17,063 bases of DNA, from assembly GCA_007117255.1 (NCBI GenBank), contig SKGU01000248.1, positions 1-17,063 of the forward strand. The letters are read 5' to 3'. Every line of letters begins with the position of its first letter. The first letter of the stretch is position 1. The notes beneath the pieces were generated by a model. It saw only the letters and a program-made list of their open reading frames with translations. It was not told where the DNA came from and did not search any database. This stretch comes from Natronohydrobacter sp. (lineage in GTDB: Bacteria; Pseudomonadota; Alphaproteobacteria; Rhodobacterales; Rhodobacteraceae). Below, piece by piece: positions 1 to 7,218 of this stretch. Both the position numbers and the translations under genes were made by a program.

Positions 1-501
1 ACGCTCTTGCGCGAATTGGGCCTGTCGGCAATTTATGTCACGCATGACCAATCCGAAGCCTTCACCATCGCCGACCGTGTCGCAGTGATGCTGGATGGTG
101 AAATTGCACAGATTGACACGCCTGAAGCGTTGTTTTCGGCCCCGGAACAGGTTGCGGTGGCGCAGTTCCTGAATATAGGCGCGCTGGTCGAGGGTCGCTT
201 GTGTGCTGCGGGTGGCTTCACTTGCGCGCGCTCCCATCTGAGCCTTCCGTCGCTCGCAGGAAAGGCACCAGAAGGGCCAGCGCGCATTCTGATCCCGCGC
301 ACGGCCATCCGGCCCGATCCGCAAGGCGCGCTGAAAGCGCAAGTCATGCGCTGCCAGTTTCAGGGCGACCGTTACTTGCTGCATCTGGGGCTGGATGGAC
401 AAAGCACTGGCCTGGTCTGCCCAGCAGATCAGCCCGTTGCACTGAATAGCCAGATTCCGTTGGCGATTGATGCTGATCGCCTGCGCGTGTTCCCGCACTA
501 A
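1..501 (+). CDS. ABC transporter ATP-binding protein, C-terminal part (partial at window edge)
   Basis: This is the 3' end of an ABC ATPase that would energise the binding protein and permease encoded next. The reading frame is open from base 1, so the Walker A, signature and Walker B motifs lie outside the window. The visible part starts just before the switch region IYVTHDQSEAFTIADRV, whose His is the H-loop. It continues through the family-typical stretch on 'aspect of the GEIAQIDTPEALF type' and ends in a roughly 90-residue TOBE-like tail (about residues 60-166 of the visible part). THDQxEA followed by a TOBE tail is typical of the FbpC/PotA/UgpC importer ATPases. The stop lies 22 bases before the start of the binding-protein gene, consistent with one operon. 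The substrate cannot be read from this fragment. Confidence 0.9.
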   Translation, partial: TLLRELGLSAIYVTHDQSEAFTIADRVAVMLDGEIAQIDTPEALFSAPEQVAVAQFLNIGALVEGRLCAAGGFTCARSHLSLPSLAGKAPEGPARILIPRTAIRPDPQGALKAQVMRCQFQGDRYLLHLGLDGQSTGLVCPADQPVALNSQIPLAIDADRLRVFPH

Positions 502-523
502 CCCAAAATCGAAGGAAACCGAT

Positions 524-1483
524 ATGTTTCGCACGACTGCTCTTGCCGCATCTCTGGGCTTGATAGGCACGCTTGCTCAGGCTGACACACTGACATTCTA
601 TACCGCTGGCCCCGGCGGGTTGGCGGATGCGCTGGCCGAAGCGTTTCAGGCTGAAACCGGCATCACTGTAAACGTGTTTCAGGGCACCACCGGTCAGGTG
701 ATGGCGCGGCTCGAAGCCGAAGAGGCCAACCCGCAAGCCGATGTCGTGGTTTCGGCAAGCTGGGGCTCGGCTGTGGACATGCATGAGCGTGGCTTGCTGA
801 TGGAATACTTCTCGCCCAATGCCGAAAACGTGCCGGATTTTCTGACGCACAGCCATTATGTCGCGCAGGGCATCTCGGCGCTGGCGATTGCGTGGAACAC
901 CCAGAGCGGCACACCGCGCCCCAGCGAATGGACTGATCTGGCTAGCGCGGATTACCGCGACCTTGTTACCATGCCTGACCCGGCGCAATCCGGGTCTGCA
1001 TTTGACCTGATTGCCGGGCTGGAAACTGCGATGGGCGAAGAGGCGTGGAAGCTGCTCGGCGCGCTGGCAGATAATGGCATGATCGTGCCAGGGCCAAATG
1101 CTGCTGCGCTGAACCCGGTTTTGCAGGGTGCGGCCGCAGCGGTCTTCGGCGCGGTAGACTACATCTCCTATTCAAGAGCTGCAGCAGGTGAGACGGTCGA
1201 AGTGATCGTGCCTGAAAGCGGCACTGTGATCGCCCCGCGCCCGATGTTCATTTTGGAGTCGACCACAAACGCGGATGCAGCAAAGGCATTTGTCGATTTC
1301 GTTCTGTCGGATGCTGGTCAGGCACTCGTCGCCGAGACCTGGATGATGCCCGCCCGCGCTGATGTCGAAGGGTTGCGCCCCGGTATCAACGATCTGAACG
1401 TGATCGAGGTTGATGAAGATGCGGTTTCTGCCCGCCGTGACGAGATCATCGCGCGGTTCAACGAGACTGTGACCAACCGCTGA
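524..1483 (+). CDS. Periplasmic substrate-binding protein of an Fe3+/phosphonate-type ABC importer
   Basis: A 319-residue extracellular solute-binding protein. The start is the ATG at 524: AAGGA lies just upstream (about 512-516) and the protein then opens with a clean signal peptide, residues 1-20 ending AQA, before DTLTFYT. The same frame is open back to 467, but that would put 19 residues before the signal peptide. Family features are FYTAGPGG near 25-32, TTGQVMARLEAE at 55-66, the PDPAQSGSAFDLIAG segment near 151-165, and a C-terminal DAAKAFVDFVLSDAGQ motif at 251-266. This places it in the FbpA/AfuA/AepX-like group (SBP_bac_6/13). The adjacent Tyr-Tyr iron ligands of FbpA are not obvious: the corresponding region reads VDYISYSRAA, with Y213 and Y216 separated. 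Iron is therefore not assured; a phosphonate or organophosphate ligand is an alternative favoured by the downstream phosphodiesterase. That preference is inference. Confidence 0.88.
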   Translation: MFRTTALAASLGLIGTLAQADTLTFYTAGPGGLADALAEAFQAETGITVNVFQGTTGQVMARLEAEEANPQADVVVSASWGSAVDMHERGLLMEYFSPNAENVPDFLTHSHYVAQGISALAIAWNTQSGTPRPSEWTDLASADYRDLVTMPDPAQSGSAFDLIAGLETAMGEEAWKLLGALADNGMIVPGPNAAALNPVLQGAAAAVFGAVDYISYSRAAAGETVEVIVPESGTVIAPRPMFILESTTNADAAKAFVDFVLSDAGQALVAETWMMPARADVEGLRPGINDLNVIEVDEDAVSARRDEIIARFNETVTNR

Positions 1484-1502
1484 GCATTTCGATACAGCAA
1501 AA

Positions 1503-1531
1503 CATGGCCCCGGAAGGAATTCGGGGCCATG
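1503..1531 (+). terminator. Perfect hairpin between binding-protein and permease genes (mRNA 3'-end/attenuator)
   Basis: CATGGCCCCG at 1503-1512 is the exact reverse complement of CGGGGCCATG at 1522-1531, giving a 10-bp stem with a 9-base loop. No T-run follows, so full intrinsic termination is unlikely. Strong hairpins directly after a binding-protein gene commonly protect the upstream mRNA and cause partial read-through, which makes more binding protein than permease. That role is inferred. Confidence 0.6.
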
Positions 1532-1554
1532 CGTATTGGTAAAAAGGCCCTTCC

Positions 1555-3228
1555 ATGTTGCGCGCGCAATCCCTCCTGACCACATTGGCCGCCACTGCGT
1601 TGATCCTTCTGGTTGGCCTGCCGGTCTTGTTTATCTTGTTGCAGGCCGTGTTTCCCGAATTTGCGCGGGGCTCCTTCGCCGGGCCGTTCTCGAAACTTGT
1701 CATCCTGACAGAAAACGACCGCTTGATGATGCAGGCGCGCAATACGCTGCTGCTGGCCTTTTCAGTTATGATTGGTTGCCTGATCTTCGGCCTGCCCATC
1801 GGGATTTTGCGCGGGCTGTTTCATGTGCCCGGCGCGCGGGTCTGGGATGTGGTGTTCCTGATCCCCTTCCTGATCCCGCCCTTCATCGCCGCGATTGCCT
1901 GGATGATGACGCTGCAGCCGCGTGGCTATCTGTTCCAACTGCTGGGCTTTGACATGGGCCGGTTTCTGTTCAGTTTCGCGGGCGTTGCCTTTGTCATGAC
2001 GCTGAACCTGTTCCCGCTGGTCTATTTCGCCGTATCGCGCGCGCTGGAAATGGTCGGCGGGCGCTTTGCCTCTGCCGCGCGCGTGCATGGGGCGCTACCC
2101 TTGCAGGCGTTTTTCCTGATAACCCTGCCGCTTTCGATCCCTGCCATCGCGGCCAGCCTGCTGATCGTCTTTGCCATGTCGATCGAGGAATTCGGCACAC
2201 CCGCCGCTCTTGCCTCGCGCACCGGATTCGAGGTGCTGGTGACCGGCATCTACACACGCCTGTCGGACTGGCCGATTGATCTGTCGGGCGCGGCGCTTGG
2301 CTCGGTTATGCTGATGGCGATGGTGCTGGCCGCCTTCACGCTGCAAAACTGGATCGCCACACGGCGGTCCTATATCAGCCAGACCGGCAAGCCCGCAGAT
2401 CTGGAAAAGGCCGATCTGGGGCGCTGGCGCTGGCCCGTGTTGGGACTGTTCGCGCTGGTGGCATTGATCGGCGTGGTGATCCCGCTGGCGGCGATTGCGG
2501 TGACATCCTTCATGGGCACAATCTCCGGGGGCTTGAGCTGGTCGAATCTTGACCTGCGCCACTATGAGCCGATTTTCCAAAGTGGCAGCCGTGCTTGGCA
2601 GGCTCTGATCACCTCTGGCTGGCTGGCTGTGCTGACGGCCTTTGCCACCGCGGCGATTGGCGGGCTGGTTGCCTATATTGTGGTGCGCGGAACCGGGCGA
2701 GGGCGGTCCGTGATGGACGGTCTGTCGGTGCTGCCCAATGCCATTCCCGCGATCGTGCTGGCGGTTGGCATCATCCTGTTCTGGAATTCGCCCTATCAGC
2801 CGATTTCGCTTTACGGGACAGCCGCGATCCTGCTGGTCGCCTATATCGGCATCCTGCTGCCCTATCCGATCCGCTATGCCGTGGCGCGATTGCGCCAGAT
2901 TTCCGGCTCGCTTGATGACGCTGCGCGGGTGGCGGGAGCAGGGCAGATGCAGGCGCTGCGTCATGTGACCCTGCCGCTGATGGCCCCTTCGCTGATCGCC
3001 GCGATGATGCTGGTCTTTGCGATTGCCTCACGCGAGTTGGTGGCCTCGATCATGCTGGCACCGGCGGGGATGCGCACTGTGGGCACTTTCGTCTTTTCGC
3101 AATTCGAACAGGGCTCGGTGCAGACCGGCATGGCGATGAGCATGATCGCCATCACCATCACTTCTGGCATCTTGCTGGCGGTCAATCTGTGGCTGGCCCG
3201 CCAGGGTAGCAGCGCGTTTTCGGGCTGA
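1555..3228 (+). CDS. ABC transporter permease, fused two-domain (FbpB/AfuB type)
   Basis: A 557-residue inner-membrane permease with two tandem BPD_transp_1 domains, so one polypeptide supplies both halves of the channel. The N-terminal half (about 1-265) and C-terminal half (about 290-557) each have several hydrophobic helices and one EAA-type coupling loop. The first loop is AARVHGALPLQAFFLITLPLSIP near 174-196; the second is AARVAGAGQMQALRHVTLPLMAP near 457-479. The length matches fused FbpB-type permeases of iron, thiamine and aminoethylphosphonate systems. The start ATG at 1555 has AAAAGG about 7 bases upstream. The gene is 71 bases after the binding-protein stop, across a strong hairpin, and 5 bases before the phosphodiesterase gene. 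Membrane location and import role follow from the family; the substrate is not determined by the sequence. Confidence 0.9.
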   Translation: MLRAQSLLTTLAATALILLVGLPVLFILLQAVFPEFARGSFAGPFSKLVILTENDRLMMQARNTLLLAFSVMIGCLIFGLPIGILRGLFHVPGARVWDVVFLIPFLIPPFIAAIAWMMTLQPRGYLFQLLGFDMGRFLFSFAGVAFVMTLNLFPLVYFAVSRALEMVGGRFASAARVHGALPLQAFFLITLPLSIPAIAASLLIVFAMSIEEFGTPAALASRTGFEVLVTGIYTRLSDWPIDLSGAALGSVMLMAMVLAAFTLQNWIATRRSYISQTGKPADLEKADLGRWRWPVLGLFALVALIGVVIPLAAIAVTSFMGTISGGLSWSNLDLRHYEPIFQSGSRAWQALITSGWLAVLTAFATAAIGGLVAYIVVRGTGRGRSVMDGLSVLPNAIPAIVLAVGIILFWNSPYQPISLYGTAAILLVAYIGILLPYPIRYAVARLRQISGSLDDAARVAGAGQMQALRHVTLPLMAPSLIAAMMLVFAIASRELVASIMLAPAGMRTVGTFVFSQFEQGSVQTGMAMSMIAITITSGILLAVNLWLARQGSSAFSG

Positions 3229-3233
3229 CTCTC

Positions 3234-4052
3234 ATGGCATTGGTCGCGCAACTCTCTGACCCGCATCTGCGCGATGATGGCGCGGACCCGTTTCATGATC
3301 CGGCGGAAGCGCTGCTACTGGCCTTCACGCAAATCGCCACGATGGATGCCAAGCCTGATGCGATTGTGCTGACCGGCGATATCATCGACCGTAGCGCAAA
3401 AGGCTATGCGCATGCGCTACCGCTCCTGCGCCAAGCGCCCGTCCCACTTTGGCCAATGCCTGGAAATCATGACGATCCAGTGGGTTTTCGTATCGCCTTT
3501 GACGGCTGGGCCGATTTTGCGTCTGATCATTTGAGCTACATCGCCCAGATTGATGACGTCCAACTGATTGCGCTGGACAGCACGCTGCCGAATGGGTGTC
3601 CCGGAGTGGATTGGTCGCGGCTTAACTGGCTGGAAGGCATCATTGGCCATTCGCAAAGGCCGTCACTTCTGGCGCTCCATCATCCGCCATTTGCGACTGG
3701 CGCCCCCCATCTGGACAACCCCGGATTCCAGAATGCGGATGCTCTTTTGCATCTGGTCAAGGGCAGCCAAGTCTGTCGTGTTATCGCAGGGCATAGTCAT
3801 CGCGCTATCCAGACAATTTGGGGCGGATGTCTTTCCAGCACGGCCTCAGCTATCGGTCATGGCCTGAGCCTGTCGCTGTGTGGCACGCAACGCCACAAGC
3901 CTGTTCAGATGGCTCCCGCCTTTGACCTCCATGCAATCGGCCCAGAGGATCTTGTGAGTCATCAGATAACGCTCGGCCCAGAGTCAGAAGAAACCGCGCC
4001 CATTCGGTCTGCATATCAAGGCAATGATCGTCAGGTGGTTTCAGAAGGCTGA
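3234..4052 (+). CDS. Binuclear metallophosphodiesterase (GpdQ/CpdA-like)
   Basis: A 272-residue calcineurin-like phosphoesterase. All the metal-binding blocks are visible and correctly spaced: D9 and H11 (SDPHL), D49 in TGDIID, N78 and H79 in GNHDD, H149/H150 in LALHHPPF, and H187 and H189 in GHSH. This order and spacing closely match the glycerophosphodiesterase GpdQ and the cyclic-nucleotide phosphodiesterase CpdA. The enzyme should hydrolyse a phosphodiester, but the sequence alone does not settle whether that is glycerophosphodiester, cyclic nucleotide or another. There is no signal peptide, so it acts in the cytoplasm. The start lies 5 bases after the permease stop, so it belongs to the transport operon and probably acts on the imported compound. 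The last 40 residues, after GHSH and the following strand, look variable. Confidence 0.87.
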   Translation: MALVAQLSDPHLRDDGADPFHDPAEALLLAFTQIATMDAKPDAIVLTGDIIDRSAKGYAHALPLLRQAPVPLWPMPGNHDDPVGFRIAFDGWADFASDHLSYIAQIDDVQLIALDSTLPNGCPGVDWSRLNWLEGIIGHSQRPSLLALHHPPFATGAPHLDNPGFQNADALLHLVKGSQVCRVIAGHSHRAIQTIWGGCLSSTASAIGHGLSLSLCGTQRHKPVQMAPAFDLHAIGPEDLVSHQITLGPESEETAPIRSAYQGNDRQVVSEG

Positions 4053-4593
4053 TGATCTTTCCCGCAATTCGCGCGTCCTGCTTCGTTTCTACCTCCGTCG
4101 GCAACAGAGGCGGCGCATAGACGGCTGCGCTTCTGCAGTGTTTCACAAAAGGTAGCAAGGTTGCTGCCGATGCGCTGCGCACCGTCTTGGTTTTATGCTG
4201 ACCTTTTCTGTCATGGCTGACAAGACTGCTAACCTATTGCGACCGGCAAATGCCGATCGCAGCACCATGTCTGAGCAAAAACGTTGCTGAGATCCGTCAA
4301 TACACATGGTTTTCAGTGGGCGATCTGGTCCAGCGGATAGAATGCTTGCTGTCGGTGTTTGTTCAAACCGCATCATGCAGGCAGCCAGAAAATGTTGCTT
4401 GTGATCGAATTGTTTTGCGACGCGACGATCATGCCACTTTCAACATGTTTTGAAACTTGGCCCTGACGTTGCGGCACCGGAGATTGTTGACGTCTGCTTA
4501 TGCAGGGAAGTTGCGCGCAGCGCTGGTTGACTTTGGTGTCTGTACTCTTGTAGCTCTTCTGGCCACGCCTGCCAGCCTCGAAAGGCCGTATTC
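4053..4593. other. Gene-poor intergenic region, 541 bp
   Basis: No convincing gene on either strand. Short open frames exist (4250-4453 on +, 4143-4376 and 3850-4182 on -), but none shows a recognisable motif, and the last overlaps the phosphodiesterase antisense. A near-perfect inverted repeat lies at 4239-4248/4251-4260 (GCGACCGGCA against TGCCGATCGC, one mismatch, almost no loop). The base composition looks more mixed than in the flanking genes. The region probably holds the end of the transport operon and the promoter of the isomerase gene, and it may include decayed sequence. Confidence 0.5.
4527..4556 (+). promoter_or_regulatory. Weak candidate promoter for the arabinose-5-phosphate isomerase gene
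   Basis: TTGACT at 4527-4532 is followed after 18 bases by TAGCTC at 4551-4556, about 38 bases before the ATG at 4594. The -35 is good and the -10 is poor, so this is only a candidate. Confidence 0.25.
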
Positions 4594-5571
4594 ATGACCC
4601 TGCCCGCCGCTGCCATCGGGACTTCTTCCGCGCTCGAAGACGGGCGCGAGGTACTGCGTGCAGAGACTGCGGCGCTCTCGCAACTGGCGGCTGGACTGGA
4701 TGCGCGTTTTGTACATGCGGTCGAGATGATCCTGGCCACACGCGGGCGCTTGATCGTGTCAGGGATCGGCAAGTCCGGCCATATCGGGCGCAAGATTGCG
4801 GCCACTTTTGCATCGACCGGCACGCCTGCGCATTTCGTCCATGCTGCCGAGGCAAGTCATGGCGACTTGGGTATGATCACGCCTGACGACGTATGCCTTC
4901 TATTGTCAAAATCGGGTGCAACGAGCGAGTTGAGTGACCTCATCTCCTACACGCGGCGATTTGGTGTGCCGCTCATTTCGATCAGCGGCAATCCAGAGAG
5001 CACTTTGGCGCAGAAATCCGATGTGGCTCTGATTCTGCCAGATGCACCAGAGGTCTGCGCCATTGGCATGGCCCCTACAACCTCAACCACAATGACGCTT
5101 GGTTTGGGTGACGCTCTTGCTGTCGCTGTCATGCGCGCGAAGGGTTTCGATCCAGAGCGTTTCCATCTGTTCCATCCTGGCGGTAAGCTGGGTGCACAGT
5201 TCCTGCGCGTTGCCGAACTGATGTACCAAGGCGACGCACTTCCGCTGGTGACAGAAGATGCGCCGATGGACCAGGTACTCATGCGCATGACCGGTACGGG
5301 TTACGGTGTGGCGATCATTGTCGAGCAACAGCGACTTGCAGGCATCATCACAGATGGTGACTTGCGGCGCAACATGGATGGGCTGATGAGCAAGCGTGCG
5401 GGCGATGTCGCAACCCGCAGCCCCAAGACCATCGGCCCGGATGCTCTGGTATCCGAGGCAGTGGCAATGATGAACGGCAACAAGGTCAATGCCCTTTGTG
5501 TGATTGACGAAGATCGGCACGTCATTGGCATGATCCGCCTGCACGATTGCCTGCGTGCAGGAGTTGTCTAG
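4594..5571 (+). CDS. kpsF: D-arabinose 5-phosphate isomerase (KdsD/KpsF/GutQ family)
   Basis: A 325-residue protein that interconverts ribulose 5-phosphate and arabinose 5-phosphate, the first step towards Kdo for LPS or capsule. An SIS domain spans about 40-185, with SGIGKSGHIGRK at 56-67, HAAEASHGDLGMI at 83-95, SKSGATSE at 105-112 and PTTSTTMTLGLGDALA at 161-176. Two CBS domains follow, at about 205-262 (with GIITDGDLRR) and 270-325. The residues reported as important in E. coli KdsD (K59, E111, E152, H193) all have counterparts shifted by one: K60, E112, E153 and H194. The length is normal. The start ATG at 4594 has AAAGG about 10 bases upstream. In related bacteria kdsD usually sits with the lptC/lptA/lptB genes; here it sits next to a kinase-like gene and a sulfotransferase, so this may be a second, specialised copy. 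That last point is inference, and the choice between the names kdsD and kpsF is open. Confidence 0.93.
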   Translation: MTLPAAAIGTSSALEDGREVLRAETAALSQLAAGLDARFVHAVEMILATRGRLIVSGIGKSGHIGRKIAATFASTGTPAHFVHAAEASHGDLGMITPDDVCLLLSKSGATSELSDLISYTRRFGVPLISISGNPESTLAQKSDVALILPDAPEVCAIGMAPTTSTTMTLGLGDALAVAVMRAKGFDPERFHLFHPGGKLGAQFLRVAELMYQGDALPLVTEDAPMDQVLMRMTGTGYGVAIIVEQQRLAGIITDGDLRRNMDGLMSKRAGDVATRSPKTIGPDALVSEAVAMMNGNKVNALCVIDEDRHVIGMIRLHDCLRAGVV

Positions 5572-5726
5572 TGGGCCCGGGGCTAGCTGTCGGCATGGTA
5601 TCCACCAAGTCCCAGCCCGAGCCTGACAACGCCCCGGTTGACTGGCTAAGCGTAGTGTCGCTGACGTAGATGGCGGGATTCAACTCCATGAATGGTTTGG
5701 TCAATTACCAGAGGCAATAGGCTCGC
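5572..5726. other. 155-bp spacer with no recognisable gene
   Basis: Nothing clear is encoded here. A short frame using a GTG at 5571, overlapping the isomerase stop, runs to a TAG near 5667 and contains SQPEPDNAPVDWLSVV. A second frame of 17 codons starts near 5668. Neither has a known motif or a clear ribosome binding site. They may be remnants or chance. Confidence 0.35.
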
Positions 5727-6398
5727 ATGTCATCTGAAACGAACCCAACACCTAGTGATCCCACACGGTGGATTGACTTGGAGCCGTATACTCCGCTGGC
5801 GAGAGGTCGCTCCCGCTTGATCTTTGATCATCCGCAACAGCCAAATCGCCTGCTTAAGGTCATTTCGCCGGAAAAGCGAGCGCGCGCCCACAAGAAATTT
5901 GTCCTTCGTCCGTCGCGCCGCAGATTTAAGGCTTTACGTGGGACTTTCGCAGAACTTGAAGAATATCTGGCCCTGCTCGCGAGAAATGAAAAGTTGCCGG
6001 AGTTCCTTCCCAGATTTTTTGGATTCGTGGATACCTCTTTCGGACCTGGGCAGATCGTTGAGAAGATCTGCCTAGATGGCAACGATTTGGCTCCCGCCCT
6101 ATCAAGCTGGCGTGACACCGACTTACAAGAAAAGGACGTTGCGGAGTTGCTCGATAACCTGCTGCAAGAGATCGAGCGTGCCGGGATGATGGCTTCTGAT
6201 CTGTCTGCGAACAATATCGTGATCGCGCGGCAGCCGGTACTTAGGTTGGTCGTTGTCGATGGGTTCGGCGGCGATAAGCATTGGCGTGTCCTCACAGCTC
6301 TTGCGCCTGGACTTTTGCCGGTTTACCGGAAACGGGTCCGGAAGCGCTTGTTAACAGACGTGTTGGGAAATGAATGTCAAACCCTAAAGGCTTTTTGA
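5727..6398 (+). CDS. YrbL-like atypical kinase-fold protein
   Basis: A 223-residue protein resembling the PhoP-regulated YrbL family, which has a degenerate protein-kinase fold. The visible marks are: an N-terminal LARGRSRLIFDHP segment at 24-36 that resembles the family's opening; K44 in RLLKVISPE as a possible ATP-binding lysine; VEKICLDGN near 111-119 as a possible hinge; SDLSANNIVI at 157-166, whose D158 and N163 match the catalytic-loop pattern DxxxxN; and VVDGFGGDKHW at 177-187, in the place of a DFG motif, with D178. All metal and ATP ligands of an active kinase could therefore be present. No membrane segment or signal peptide is seen. It lies 18 bases before the sulfotransferase gene and is likely co-transcribed. 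Its codon use appears less GC-biased than that of neighbouring genes, as in many acquired envelope genes. The substrate is unknown. Confidence 0.72.
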   Translation: MSSETNPTPSDPTRWIDLEPYTPLARGRSRLIFDHPQQPNRLLKVISPEKRARAHKKFVLRPSRRRFKALRGTFAELEEYLALLARNEKLPEFLPRFFGFVDTSFGPGQIVEKICLDGNDLAPALSSWRDTDLQEKDVAELLDNLLQEIERAGMMASDLSANNIVIARQPVLRLVVVDGFGGDKHWRVLTALAPGLLPVYRKRVRKRLLTDVLGNECQTLKAF

Positions 6399-6416
6399 CT
6401 TTACAAGAGTGACGAG

Positions 6417-7187
6417 ATGGAATCGATTCTTTCAACTGTAAGAAAAATGCGTCGTATCGTGAGAATGGTCGCGAACGGCCCCGCAACCCTCAGGCATCTC
6501 AAATCGCATTACGGTCCTGTGAACAGCCTCGCAATCAATCGGATTGTTGTTTTTCCGGAGCTTGGCTTCGCCTATAATCGAATCAAGAAGAACGCTAATA
6601 CTTCCACTGTGATCCTTCTGCGCGAATTGCAGATTAACTCGATTGAGACACGAAATCACGCGAAGTGGAATGCTAAACGCTATTTTGATCTTTCCCGAGA
6701 AGAGTGGCGGCGCATCGGCGATATGCACCTTTTCATCATCATCCGTGATCCTTATTCCCGCGTGCTCTCCGCCTTCCTTGATAAATTCCGGAGTGATCGA
6801 TATCGCCATAAGTACGGTAATTTCGAACTGACCCCAGAGGGGTTCGGGGCATTTCTGACATGGTTGGAAAAGGGCGGCTTGAGCCGTGATGCCCATTGGG
6901 ACCTGCAGACAAAGCTGATGATGCTGCCGCTTGAAAAATATGACACAGTTATCCGCTTCGAGAACTATCGTGAGGAGTTGAAGAATCTGCTCGAGAGCCG
7001 CGGGTTGAAGCTGCCGCCGGATGCGTTGAGGGAACTCTACCCTTCCGACCGCGCGAAAGAGACGAAATCAAGCAGCAAGCTTGTGCAATTCTATACACCC
7101 GAACGCGCCAGTATCGTGCAACGACTCTATGCCGAAGATTTCAGCGCGCTGGGTTACGCAACGGACTTCCCGGAGCCGTGGCAATAA
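6417..7187 (+). CDS. PAPS-dependent sulfotransferase (Sulfotransfer_2-like)
   Basis: A 256-residue sulfotransferase-family protein that would transfer sulfate from PAPS, probably to a glycan. The 5'-phosphosulfate loop is visible as FAYNRIKKNANTSTVILL at 51-68, with the K-x(3)-NTS pattern. The 3'-phosphate-binding segment is LFIIIRDPYSRVLSAFLDKF at 105-124, with R110 and the serines at 114 and 118. A later FENYREEL segment near 181-188 and a C-terminal FYTPERASIVQRLYAEDFSALGY region at 225-247 are typical of the Sulfotransfer_2 family of carbohydrate sulfotransferases. No N-terminal membrane anchor is evident, so it is probably cytoplasmic. The start at 6417 is preceded by a weak GACGAG. A strong hairpin follows directly after the stop. 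The acceptor is unknown; the neighbouring Kdo genes suggest LPS core, capsule or another surface polysaccharide. Confidence 0.85.
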   Translation: MESILSTVRKMRRIVRMVANGPATLRHLKSHYGPVNSLAINRIVVFPELGFAYNRIKKNANTSTVILLRELQINSIETRNHAKWNAKRYFDLSREEWRRIGDMHLFIIIRDPYSRVLSAFLDKFRSDRYRHKYGNFELTPEGFGAFLTWLEKGGLSRDAHWDLQTKLMMLPLEKYDTVIRFENYREELKNLLESRGLKLPPDALRELYPSDRAKETKSSSKLVQFYTPERASIVQRLYAEDFSALGYATDFPEPWQ

Positions 7188-7210
7188 CGGGCAGCCCTTC
7201 GGGCTGCCCG
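7188..7210. terminator. Strong hairpin between convergent genes (likely bidirectional terminator)
   Basis: CGGGCAGCCC at 7188-7197 pairs perfectly with GGGCTGCCCG at 7201-7210 around a TTC loop. It starts one base after the sulfotransferase stop and ends 8 bases before the stop of the opposing glycosyltransferase gene. Read on the - strand it is followed by TTATTG, a short T-rich tail; on the + strand the tail is TGCGCGCGTT. Confidence 0.8.
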
Positions 7211-7218
7211 TGCGCGCG

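Noticed and set aside
2095..2964. Long - strand frame (289 codons) opposite the permease gene
   Set aside because: It is antisense to a clear two-domain permease, is rich in Arg, Gln and His as expected for shadow frames of GC-rich genes, and has no motif.
3850..4182. - strand frame overlapping the end of the phosphodiesterase gene
   Set aside because: Most of it is antisense to a real gene and no domain is recognisable. The part at 4053-4182 alone is too short to support a call.
5571..5667. Small GTG-started frame after the isomerase gene
   Set aside because: It has about 32 codons, no clear ribosome binding site and no motif; kept only as a remark on the spacer.
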